From the NCBI RefSeq assembly GCF_028554725.1, contig NC_071667.1, positions 66,875,501 to 66,939,500 on the forward strand: a DNA stretch of 64,000 nucleotides. The letters are read 5' to 3'. Numbering within the stretch: position 1 is the stretch's first letter; every line of letters starts with the position of its first letter. The position numbers were made by a program, and so were the translations under genes. The stretch comes from Zeugodacus cucurbitae. Its lineage: Eukaryota; Arthropoda; Insecta; Diptera; Tephritidae. The notes under the pieces are model-generated. The model worked only from the letters and a program-made list of their open reading frames with translations. It did not search any database and was not told where the DNA came from. This document shows positions 12,097-22,460 of this stretch, in pieces.

Positions 12097-15000
12097 TTTT
12101 ATTTATTCAAATAGGAAAACCCCCAACAAATTAATGTTTCGCCTACAAATTACAGATTTTATATTTGCTGTCTTCGTGCTTCCCCTTCGTGTTTAATCGC
12201 ACTCGTTCGAAATGGTTAAATAACACTGTTACCCGTTTCGCTGTTAACTTCACATACACTTTTGCAGAAAATGTTAAGAAACTTCTCTGAGTGTGGAAAT
12301 GGAACGAGTATTTACTGTTACTAGCATTCGAACTTCCTCCCCTCATGTTAGGATGTTACTTATTTTTTGTTATATTCCTTGATGATTCTATGAGTGGGGA
12401 AAAGTTCTCCTCATATGCAGTTGAGTAACTCACCAAAGAAGATTTACATTTTCCGCCTTTTAAGTTGGAATTATTTTAAAAACATCTCCTAGAGGTGATT
12501 TCATAAATCTTCTACATGGAACACTCTTTAAACCAAACCATTTGTTATTTAAACCTTAAAACTGAACTGACTAAAGGTAAAGTTGACTGACTCTTAAATC
12601 GTTAAGATATCCTAAATCATGAATGTATGAAAGATAGCAACTCCTAAAATCAACTCCGACTCCTATAATAATCCAACTTTTCGAATCATAAAAATAACCG
12701 GAATAAAATAAACTGTTGAGAATCACAAGAGTCTCAATCAACTCGCTCTATTTCTACAATATTTCCATATTCAATGGACCAATACCGATCAACCTTTTTC
12801 GGAAGATATTTATGTATGTGCATTCTTCGAATTTAAGTTTATTTTTTCAGCACAAATTTTATAGTTATTAGAGTATCAAACCAATCCAATCTCCGAACAT
12901 AGTCTAGGATATGATCACTAAATGGTTATTTCTCAGCTAGTTGAATCTTGCGAGAGCAGAAGACCCACATCTTTGTGTATTTCTAGGGCCTGAATGTGCC
13001 TTTTTCCAGTTAGAGGTGTAATGGTGATATACTTGACTATCAAAATTCCATAATTTGTTAAGAAATGATAACAAGAATGGAAAAATCTATATTATTCTGT
13101 AACTAATTGGGTGTACTATATGTCCAACTTAAAAACTTTTTACATTGAATGTGAATATAAATACAAGGCTCCCTTATTTAATTTGTATTTTAAAAATATA
13201 AAAGTTTATTCTACATATGAACATACCCAACTATGCATCACATATAGTACAACAATGAAAAATGTTGTTTAAACGACCCTTAAAGTCATATTCCCCAAAC
13301 AATTAGTAAATTCACAATGCGACCTAAGTTCGGTTAATTGTTGTTATTAACCGTACTTTGCAACACATTCACTCACACACGCAAACAAAAACAAACATAT
13401 ATACACTTATATGTGTGGAGAATTGTGAAAATACTCGCTACAGTTCAAATACCCTTGCTTGAATCCCCACAGAGTGCAAGGGATGTTAGCGAGAACTTTT
13501 CGGATACGCAAAGCTCGGTAAGATTTACTATTAGAACGTCTGCCAGCACAACAGACAATAGTTTGGGTTATCCTTAACCACTGCAACACACACACAAAAA
13601 CCAACAACACATATGTATGTACATGTGGACCGCATAACCCAAAGCCTGGTGCTTGGTCGTCAAATATTTGTGAAACCCAAATCAATATGGATTTTCCGGC
13701 TGAGAATGTTGTGCGAATAATTTATGGTTAATGAATAAGAATGGCTTCGTAGACGCCAAAAAACTTTAAGCGCTCACCAAATGCTAAGAATATTGCTTAT
13801 GTGTGAATACCGCATAATTATAAGTATGGCATTTGCACTTAATAGACACATTTTGCATTTGTTGCTTAAACAAATTTGTGGTGCTTATGATGTGTGAGTG
13901 CTTGTGGTAATCCTATAGTTCACTTATACTTGGTTTGAGAAATCATAAACTTTTTAAGGAAGTAACAAAGACGCCTTTTTTGTATAATGTTAGTCACCAA
14001 GGAGGTATTTAGGCCCATCTTTTTGTACTGAAAGAGTCGCTTTAAGCCTAAAAGGTTCCTAATTTGTTACAAAATGTTTTTGAAAGACGTTTTCTTGAGG
14101 GAAAATAATATCTAATCACAAATGATTTTAAGAAAAAATTTATCAATATAGGAGTAGTAACTAGTCCTGAACTAGTTCATTTTCCACCAATATCAATACG
14201 TTTCCATACACACATTTGTCCAGTATGAAGTTTGTACAGGCTAAAGTAGATGAGTCCACCTGCTGCAGCTGTTAGCATTTGAATCATTAATTGCGTTAAA
14301 AGCACTTCATTTTCTGGCTTGAAGGTTGGAGAAGACCTTTTGGTCAAATAACTTATGGGTTGCAATATGCCCGTACATGGAAATTATATATTTATGAGTG
14401 TTGTAGAACCAATAGGGTGTAAATATGTTAAAGGTGATGGTTTGACCTTTCAATGGGACATGGATATTTGCTTTAAGACAGAGTAGCATGTCTGTTTGTT
14501 AGATTGTTAAAGTCGCTTATTGCTTATAGCTGTTGTTCTTGTAAAGAAAGAAAACCTTCTCCATACATTTTGTTGAATGTTGTTGAGTTACCAGCCTTTG
14601 ACCGGATAAAACCTGGCTCTCTATCAATTAGGTAGACCCTAATATGGTGAGAATGGTTTCAGTTCGTCGTCGATTACAAATATGTGGTATGTGCGAATCC
14701 TACTACTTTGACTGTTGATCATGGGATGTGGTGATGATCTTGATGCCTCTTCTCTCTTCACCCCTATTATATGAACTTCGTTACGTTCTTATGTATTATT
14801 CGATAAGATGCCTTTCACTTGTTCCAATCTCTAAGAATTGTGATTGTGGACAGCTCCTCTCCATGGCTAGTAAGGGTCCTAAGGTATTATATGGATATTT
14901 CCCTATCTAGTTTCAGCAGGATCCGGTTAGAAGTTCCAATTCTACGAATAATAATGTAATAACATCTAAAGTGTTCATAAAAAAGGAGAAATGTTATTTT

Positions 15001-15425
15001 TGAGAGACTGCATTTATGCACTATTGCACTATAAGACAAAATCTTTTCTTTTTGACATGGGACCAAATTAATTTTTTTCCCAAGATATGAAACATAATGA
15101 AAAAATTAGCATTCTCTGATTTTTAGTAACTATATCCTGTAATTTATAGTAATTATATTTAAAAGGCCTTTTTTCGAACTTCGAAACCTAATATTTCGAT
15201 TCTGGAGGCTAACTTCGAAAATTGGAGAATGGATTTTTTTACTTATGTCTAAATATCCCGAAAAAATATGTTGGGTTCGATACCCAGCCGAGTGTTGTAC
15301 AGTGTTATAAAGCGATTTATCTGTAAAACATTGGTACTTGATTTCAGATCTCAAGACCTCATTGGACAGCTATAGTTTTGCTTTGAAACTTAAATTCTTT
15401 ATAGTAGACATCTGTGAAATTTCGA
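12097..15425. other. Intergenic DNA, no gene seen
   Basis: Mostly AT-rich unique-looking sequence. A 12-bp inverted pair (TGTACTATATGT at 13112-13123 and its complement at 13240-13251) may mark a short old element. CA tracts lie near 13370 and 13585. The overlapping minus-strand frames at 14177-14489 have no recognisable domain. A GGTTCGATACC box near 15268-15282 resembles a tRNA B box but no tRNA fold accompanies it. Confidence 0.5.
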
Positions 15426-16375
15426 CGTTAAATCGTGATAGTACTCCTTTGGAACCAAAACTTTTGCAAAACCCCCATGGGGGATGGTAACCTATCACTT
15501 CGAACTGCGGAGGAATGGTTTTGACGATTCAGAGCGGGTGAAAATGACACCATGGATAAGCCAGCCGACGGAAGAACTGTGACGACGAATACCGAACAAA
15601 TCATGGAAAACATCGAGTTAGACCGGCATGTGTCATCTCGTGACATCGCCCGGAAGATTAGGCACCAAACCGTTTTAAACCATCTGCAGAAAGATGGATA
15701 CACAAAAAAGCTTTATGTTTGGGTGTCGCATGATTTGACGCAAAAAAACCTTCTGGACCGAGTCAACGCCTGCAAAACGGAGCGAACTCGACCCATTTTT
15801 GGAGCGGATGGTGACTGGCGACGAAAAATGGATCACATACGACAAAATCAAGCGAAAACGGTTGTGGTTGAAGGCTGGTGAATCGTCCCAAACAGTGGAC
15901 AACCCGGAATTGACGGCCAAGAAGATTTAGCTGTGTGTTTGGTGGGATTGGAAGGGAATCATCCACTATGAGCGGCTCCCATATGGCCACACGCTTAATT
16001 CTACCATCTACTGCGAACAACTGGACCGCTTGAAGCAGGCGATCGACCAGAAGCGTTCAGAATTGACCAACAGGAAGGGTGTAGTGTTCCAACAGGACAA
16101 CGCCAGACCACATACTACATTGATGACTCGTCAGAAGCTACAGTAGCTCGGAAGGGAGATTTTATCGCATCCACCATATAGCCCGGACATATTGCCAAGT
16201 GATTACCACCTGTTCCTGTCCATGGCAAACAGCCTTGGTACTTTACACCACCAAACTCAAACGAGGCTTGTAAAAAGTGGCTTTCCGAGTTTTTTGCAAA
16301 TAAAGAGCAAGATGGAAACATATTATTGAACGAAACGGCGCATATTTGAAATAAATCCGATTACTGTAACACTTT
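15426..16375 (+). mobile_element. Decayed DD34D mariner transposon
   Basis: Transposase pieces appear in order on the plus strand across shifting frames. There is an N-terminal helix-turn-helix part (IMENIELDRHVSSRDIA near 15600-15655), the KLYVWVSHDLTQKNLLDRV linker-like segment near 15710-15760, a catalytic block TGDEKWITYD near 15812-15840, a QDNARPH block near 16095-16115, and PPYSPDI...SDYH near 16170-16210. The last two aspartates are 34 residues apart, counting one premature TAG between them, so this is a DD34D mariner. Several frameshifts and at least two in-frame stops make it inactive. Terminal inverted repeats could not be placed with confidence, so the ends are approximate. It may belong near the mellifera/cecropia lineages, but that is a guess from remembered motif wording. 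Confidence 0.85.
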
Positions 16376-16485
16376 TTATAAAGCATTGAATAAAGAGAAA
16401 AAAAGCGAAAGAGAGATATTTACCAACCCAATAAGTTTCCTCAGAAAGAGTGGGTCTTTTGAGCCTCAAAATTTAATAATATTTT

Positions 16486-18141
16486 ATGAAGGTAAAAAGC
16501 ACATTATCATGTAGGGACCGAGGAGGTAATCTGGTAACGGATGTCCAGAGCATACTGGGATTATGGAGGGAACACTTCTCCGACCTGCTCAATGGCAGTG
16601 AAAGTACAACACCAGGAGATGGCGAACCCGATTCCCCAATCGATGACGATGGAATAGATGTTCCATTACCCGACCATGAAGAAATTCGAATAGCAATTAC
16701 CCGCTTGAAGAACAACAAAGCGGCGGGGGCCGATGGATTACCGGCCGAGCTATTCAAATACGGCGGCGAAGAACTGATAAGGTTCATGCATCAGCTTCTT
16801 TGTAGAATATGGTCGAAAGAAAGCATGCCTGACGATTGGAATCTTAGTGTGCTCTGCCCAATCCATAAGAAGGGAGACCCCACAATCTGCGCCAACTACC
16901 GTGGTATAAGACTCCTCAATATCGCATATAAGGTTTTGTCGAGCGTATTGTGTGAAAGACTAAAGCCCACCGTCAACGAACTGATTGGACCTTATCAGTG
17001 TGGCTTTAGACCTGGAAAATCTACAATGGACCAGATATTCACCATGCGCCAAATCTTGGAAAAGACCCGAGAGAGAAGAATCGATACTCACCATCTTTTT
17101 ATCGATTTTAAAGCTGCCTTCGATAGCACGAAAAGGAGCTGCCTTTATGCCGCGATGTCTGAATTTGGTATCCCTGCAAAACTAATACGGCTATGTAAGC
17201 TGACGTTGAGCAACACCAAAAGCTCCGTCAGGATCGGGAAGGACCTCTCCGAGACGTTCGATACCAAACGAGGCTTCAGACAGGGTGACTCACTATCGTG
17301 CGACTTCTTCAATCTATTGCTGGAAAAAATAATACGAGCTGCAGAACTAAATAGAGAGGGTGCAATCTTCTACAAGAGTGTACAGCTCCTGGCGTATGCC
17401 GATGATATTGATATCATCGGTAGCAACAACCGCGCCGTTTGTTCTGCGTTTTCCAGACTAGATAAAGAAGCGAAGCGTATGGGTCTGGTGGTGAATGAGG
17501 ACAAGACGAAATATCTCCTGTCATCAAACAAACAGTCAGCGCACTCGCGTCTTGGCTCCCACGTCACTGTTGACAGTCATAACTTTGAAGTTGTAGATAA
17601 TTTCGTTTATCTGGGAACCAGCATCAACAACACCAACAATGTCAGCCTTGAAATCCAACGCAGAATCACTCTTGCCAACAGGTGCTACTTTGGACTGAGT
17701 AGGCAATTGAAAAGTAAAGTCCTCTCTCGACGAACCAAAATCAAACTCTATAAGTCGCTCATTATTCCTGTCCTAATGTATGGCGCTGAAGCGTGGACGA
17801 TGACAACATCCGATGAGATGACTCTTGGGGTTTTCGAGAGAAAGGTTTTGCGGAAGATTTATGGTCCCTTAAGAATTGGCAACGGCGAATACCGCAGACG
17901 ATGGAACGATGAGCTGTATGTGTTATTCGACGACATTGACATAGTTCAGCGAATAAAAAGAAACACTCCAGCTCTGAAAGTATTCGATGCAGTACCCGCT
18001 GGAGGAAGCCGCGGAAGAGGACGACCTCCACTCCGGTGGAAAGACCAAGTGCAAAGTGACCTGGCTTCACTTGGTTGGCGCCAAAAAGCAAAAAGGAGGA
18101 ATGAGTGGCGCGCTCTGGTGGATTCGGCTATAATCGCTTAA
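16486..18141 (+). CDS. LINE reverse transcriptase ORF, 5'-truncated but open for 551 codons
   Basis: This encodes the reverse transcriptase of a non-LTR retrotransposon, which copies its RNA into DNA at a nicked chromosomal site. In order it shows an N-terminal segment typical of the region before RT, NNKAAGADGLPAELFK (the conserved pre-finger block), KKGDPTICANYRGIRLL, motif A FIDFKAAFD (about residues 205-213), motif B GFRQGDSLS, and motif C YADD (304-307). The C-terminal part is basic, with GSRGRGRPPLRWKDQV near the end. The apurinic-like endonuclease that normally precedes RT is missing, so the insert was probably truncated at its 5' end and the first Met is incidental. No stop or frameshift interrupts the frame, which points to a young copy. 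The clade is uncertain; the text resembles RTE-like or jockey-superfamily elements common in insects. Confidence 0.9.
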   Translation: MKVKSTLSCRDRGGNLVTDVQSILGLWREHFSDLLNGSESTTPGDGEPDSPIDDDGIDVPLPDHEEIRIAITRLKNNKAAGADGLPAELFKYGGEELIRFMHQLLCRIWSKESMPDDWNLSVLCPIHKKGDPTICANYRGIRLLNIAYKVLSSVLCERLKPTVNELIGPYQCGFRPGKSTMDQIFTMRQILEKTRERRIDTHHLFIDFKAAFDSTKRSCLYAAMSEFGIPAKLIRLCKLTLSNTKSSVRIGKDLSETFDTKRGFRQGDSLSCDFFNLLLEKIIRAAELNREGAIFYKSVQLLAYADDIDIIGSNNRAVCSAFSRLDKEAKRMGLVVNEDKTKYLLSSNKQSAHSRLGSHVTVDSHNFEVVDNFVYLGTSINNTNNVSLEIQRRITLANRCYFGLSRQLKSKVLSRRTKIKLYKSLIIPVLMYGAEAWTMTTSDEMTLGVFERKVLRKIYGPLRIGNGEYRRRWNDELYVLFDDIDIVQRIKRNTPALKVFDAVPAGGSRGRGRPPLRWKDQVQSDLASLGWRQKAKRRNEWRALVDSAIIA

Positions 18142-18180
18142 AGCGGTTCCTACGCCAAATATATATATATATATATATAA
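18142..18180 (+). mobile_element. 3' end of the LINE: hairpin-like signature plus (TA)n tail
   Basis: Just after and overlapping the stop, the sequence ATCGCTTAAAGCGGTTCC can fold as a short hairpin and is followed by CTACGCCA and an (AT)n tail at 18159-18179. The fragments at 3390-4215, 27985-28200 and 61935-62150 keep versions of the same ATAACCG...GCGGT...CGCCA end, each followed by a different short simple or A-rich repeat. This is typical of LINEs that prime on simple repeats or add them. Confidence 0.7.
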
Positions 18181-19990
18181 AGCACCTTTAGCCCTTTTTC
18201 CCGTACGTAAGCTTTCCACTAGTTACAAATCTTGAATAAAAACCTTTAAAAGGCAAGCCATGGCAAAGGCATGCAATTTATCACCTTTAATCACTAACGA
18301 AATACAATACAAACAACTTTAACTAATAAATAAAAAATAGGCTGAAAACCTAAACTCCACCCCTTCGTAGTTTACGCACCCTTTATTGCCATAACGGCAG
18401 TATTTTTTTCTTCGCATGCCGCACCATAAATTGTCTCTTAATTGAATTAGATTAATTAAAACAATTTCCATGCCAAAATTCTCATGAACTCAATTTTTTC
18501 CCCTCTTTGTGAACGAGAATTTTTACACAAATCCGCAAATTTAACCACAAACTGGCAGACCGCAAAAAGCATAAATGCCGTTAAGCAGTAGGCGAAACAA
18601 AAGCAAAAATAGCAAAAAAAAATACAAAAACAAAAGCAACAAAAAACAATATGGAAAAAAATTACCGGAAAAATGTCATCGCACGTTGAATTTACGATGC
18701 CAGGCGGCGCCATAACGATTTATTATCATTCATTCAGATTCCGGCCGCCGCCCACCTTCGAGTGGTCAGTCAGGCTGGCCGTCTCTCAGCTAGGCAGCAG
18801 CCAGTTAGTGGCTTTAATAGCAAATGGTGTGTGTGTTCGTATGGCTGCTAATGTCAAACTAACTGCTAAATACCACAAAAACAACAAGTGCCGAAAAAAA
18901 TTATACATACAACAACAAAAACAACAACAAGAAGAAAATCATCATGCATGTTGACAAATTTACGAGCATTAATTTTTTAGCCAACCAAACATTTTTTAAA
19001 CAATTTCGGTTTTTCTGACGTACTTAGCGTGTTAAATGAATTATATGAGTGGATGTATGTATGTTTTTGTTTTTGTTTGTGTGCAGTAATGCGATTTTTT
19101 CTAGCATTAAATTAGTGTGACGCGCAAAATTATAATACAAAAATCAGGTCAACATACAGCAAAGCTCAGCGTAAATCGCAAGCGACAGCAGAAACAAGAA
19201 AAAAGTACAACAACAACAACAAACATCATCAACAACGCACATACACCCAGTTAAGCATTAACTGGAAAAGCCAGTCAGCCATACACTTACAACGGCGCTA
19301 CTCGACTAACCAACCGAACGACACCAAGCGACTGTGCCGCAGTGGGACCAATTGGCAAACTAACCGCTCTCGGTCAACCGCTTGGTCAACGACTTGTAAC
19401 TACACACACATACACACCTTTATATGGGTGTATGTGTAAGCGTGCCATGCTGTCAAGATGGCAACGGGTGTCCGAGCGACCGACCACAAGTCTCATAATT
19501 TTGTGCTTACGCAGCACACTTCATTAAGGACTTCCGCAGTGGCGTAGAAGAAGCGGCCACAACAATGACAACTACACACACAGAGTCACACAGAGCGACA
19601 CTAGAAAGCTTAGCAATCAGCTAGTCGCTTGTGTCGTCTTCGGTCCATTTGGTCTGCACAGCTGTCAGCGCGCTGCTTCCTTTTGAGACTTACGACTGAC
19701 ACCGAAGCAGTGCGACGGACTTTGGGAATTAATGCGCACCAAGGAGATAACGCTGCTTGTGAGTGTGTGTGTGTGTAAATATACAGTTAGATATTTGTGC
19801 TACTTTGCTGGACGATTATCTTTATAATTAAGCAAGTAATTGTGAGAGAAGATGTCACAGCGACATAGAAACATAAATACAAATACGCCGGAAATGGTAC
19901 GTGTTGACACGTGCACAAACAGGTCGAGAAATCTACTTGAATAGCGAAATCTACTTGAATATCGAAATTTACTTTTATTAAAGAATTAAG
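18181..19990. other. Spacer with a possible 5' exon/promoter region (about 19140-19758)
   Basis: Between 18660 and 18790, and again from 19140 to 19758, base composition rises and CAA/CAG motifs appear, as in fly 5' UTR exons. The second block ends in CGCTGCTT/GTGAGTGTG, a good donor-like site at 19759. No long ORF is present. It could be a noncoding first exon of a plus-strand gene whose coding exons lie outside this window. This is a weak inference without transcript evidence. Confidence 0.25.
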
Positions 19991-19998
19991 TTGTTTAA

Positions 19999-20305
19999 AT
20001 TTTAGGTTTAAGTTTAAGTTTGAGTTTAAGTTTAAGTTTAAGTTTAAGTTTAAGTTTAAGTTTAAGTTTAAGTTTAAGTTTAAGTTTAAGTTTAAGTTTA
20101 AGTTTAAGTTTAAGTTTAAGTTTAAGTTTAAGTTTAAGTTTAAGTTTAAGTTTAAGTTTAATTTTAAGTTTAAGTTACAGTTTAAGTTTAAGTTTAAGTT
20201 ATGTTATGTTATGTTATGTTATGTTATGTAATGTTATGATATGTTAAGTTAAGTTAAGTTAAGTTTAAGTTTAACTCTAAGTTTAGATTTAAGTTTAAGT
20301 CTTGA
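19999..20305. repeat. Hexanucleotide (AAGTTT)n array passing into (ATGTT)n and (AAGTT)n
   Basis: About 25 nearly perfect units of AAGTTT run from about 20006 to 20160. They are followed by interrupted units, then seven or so ATGTT units (about 20197-20235), then AAGTT units, and again AAGTTT variants to about 20305. The plus-strand frame through it reads as Ser-Leu repeats, which is an artefact of the repeat. The change from 6-mer to 5-mer units suggests replication slippage and unit conversion. Confidence 0.97.
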
Positions 20306-21260
20306 TTTCTGCACCAACTGTAACCAAAATACTTATGTTCTGAACTGTGACTTTCACCACAAACTTACAACGGAATATCATTCAGTACATCTGAAGAGAC
20401 TGCTGCCCCGCCCACTTGGTGTCGATGCAAATGTTGCAAACCATTTATAATAAAACTCACTGACATTTGGCATTTTCTATTATCACTTTTTGTCACCCAC
20501 CAACTCTCTTATGTAACTCATTTTACGACGTACCAAGTTCCGTTGTTGGCCTTGCCAAGCTTTCTTATAAATTTTTAACAATTTCTTTTTCTATGCAATG
20601 TGCAGACAGGAATGCAAATGGCAAAAAAGGCACACGGAATTTGCAAAGTCAAACTGAAAAGTCTCTTGAATTAGTTTCGAAGGATATCATCGACTGCTTC
20701 TTGCAAACATTAGCAATATATAGTCAAATAAACAATGACGGCAAACGACAAAGAGAAAGCACGAAATTTGGGGGCCACAACAACAACAATACAATCTGAC
20801 GAAAAGCAACAACAACAATGTATTGGAAAATTCAGTTGTATTCCACCTGCTGGAGATTGTCCTCGAAAAATCATTTTTCATGCAGTCAAAAGTGTAAGAA
20901 GTCGTCGACAACAAAAACAATGCGAACACACACTCACACACAGATGTCTTTACAAATATATGCGAGTGTCTGTTTTGGTGAAGCTGGCATGGCAACAAAC
21001 ATTGTTGACATTTCATAGAACAGTCAAATTGGAAAATGCAATGTCAGACAGCGTTAGAACCTCGCTCTCTCTTTCTCTCTCTCGCACACACATACACACA
21101 CGTGCATGTTATGTAGGCAAACTGTCAGTTACAGTTACACACTTGGTTATGTACAATTTGTCGTTGTTTGTTTTATTAGCAAATGTTGTTGTTTTCTCTT
21201 TTATTTGTAGATTTCTCTGTGATTCGGTTGCGATTTCTTGCTGCTGCTCATTTAGAAGTA
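20306..21260. other. Spacer with CAA and CT/CA microsatellites
   Basis: Several overlapping ORFs (20467-20799, 20735-21274) consist of simple-repeat-driven residues and have no recognised domain. (CT)n then (CA)n tracts lie at about 21065-21105. No gene is supported. Confidence 0.5.
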
Positions 21261-22460
21261 GTTGGCAACTCTAGTTGCTGGAATATTATGTGAATTTACA
21301 TAGTAAATTTGAGAAATAAGAATTTTGCTGCAGCTCAAGGTGTTGAGTTTCAAAATATCGTGTGGCAGAGTTGCCATAAAAATTCAAATATTAAATTTTT
21401 AATTTTTTTTACGAATTTTTATTTGAAAATTAAAATAAAGTTAAAGATTAAGTGATATCATACAATTTTCAAAAATAATTTGATAATTTTAATTTAAATT
21501 TTAAAAAATGTTGAGTAGAGTTGCCATATATAATTAGGCAGAACTCATCAGTTTTTATCAAATATCATGCATTTAATTAAAAACTGAGTATTTAGCTCAG
21601 AATATTGACTTGATCAGTCCTAACAAATCTACGAAAATCTCGAAAAACCCGAGTAGAGTTGCCACCTAATTTTAATTAGAAATTATTTATAAATTACTCT
21701 GTGTATTGAAGTGTAGTGCTATAATTAAGATTTACAAAAAATTTTCGTAGTTTAATATAAAAGTGTCGATCAGAGTTGCCAGCTGGCATTTTAATAATAA
21801 ACATTAACATATAATTTATTATTATTAATTATCATGCTTTTAGTAAAGAAATTATTGTGCTCCACAAAATTTAAAAAAATCAGTCCATATTACGAAAATT
21901 TTTATGAGTAGAGTTGCCATATAATATTAGTTGCAAATTTTTTATAAAAAATTTTAACATATTGTATTATATAGTTATTACGAAATTTTCCAAAAAGCTT
22001 GCGAATTTAATAAAAAAAAATTTGACAGAGTTGCCATGGAGCACAAAATTAATTAATTTTATCTACACAATTTTTAGTAAAAATTGTATTGTTTGGCAAA
22101 GAGTTCTGATAATATCAATCTAAAAATAATTATTAAGTGCACTAAAGTAGAGTTGACACGGAATTTCAGTTTTGAGATTTATATATTGAGTTAAAAATAA
22201 TAAAAAATTCGGTATTGAAATGTTAAAATATGATTTTTTAAGCTAATTTCGAGCATCAAATTTTCAAAAATATCTTTCAGTAAAGTTGCCACCTACCTTA
22301 TATTGATGTTGTATCTGAAATTAGCAAGATTTCGTTAAACAGGGTTGCCATTTTTTTTAATTAAATACATTAAATAATTGTAAGTTTAATTTTTATCAAA
22401 TATAAATGTTATTTGTAGTCATACAATAAAGCTTAAAATAAAATGTTGGCAGGGTTGCCA
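21261..22460 (+). repeat. Degenerate array with a conserved GTTGCCA core, about 10 units
   Basis: The core G/C-A/T-AGAGTTGCCA(Y) recurs at 21366, 21515, 21653, 21771, 21908, 22026, 22147 (one base changed to GTTGACA), 22280 (GTAAAGTTGCCACC), 22340 and 22450 (both CAGGGTTGCCA). The spacings are about 150, 138, 118, 137, 118, 121, 133, 60 and 110 bp. An inverted copy (GTTGGCAACTCTAG) stands at 21261-21274. The DNA between cores is AT-rich and strongly diverged, although TACGAAAATTT-like text often precedes a core. This looks like an old tandem satellite in which only the core has stayed similar, or a cluster of protein-binding sites. It does not code. Confidence 0.85.

Noticed and set aside
14177..14489. 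Two overlapping minus-strand ORFs considered as a chemoreceptor exon
   Set aside because: No receptor signature could be pointed to, and the frames do not join through plausible splice sites.
15266..15284. GGTTCGATACC box resembling a tRNA B box or SINE promoter
   Set aside because: No A box at the right distance and no cloverleaf could be drawn.
20020..20247. Ser-Leu repeat ORF
   Set aside because: It is only the translation of the (AAGTTT)n repeat complement of codons; no start context or domain.
20467..21274. Overlapping ORFs up to 179 codons
   Set aside because: Composition is driven by CAA, CT and CA simple repeats; no conserved motif.
21261..22460. CRISPR-like reading of the regularly spaced GTTGCCA cores
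   Set aside because: Repeats are too short and variable, spacers too long and unequal, and the window is clearly eukaryotic.
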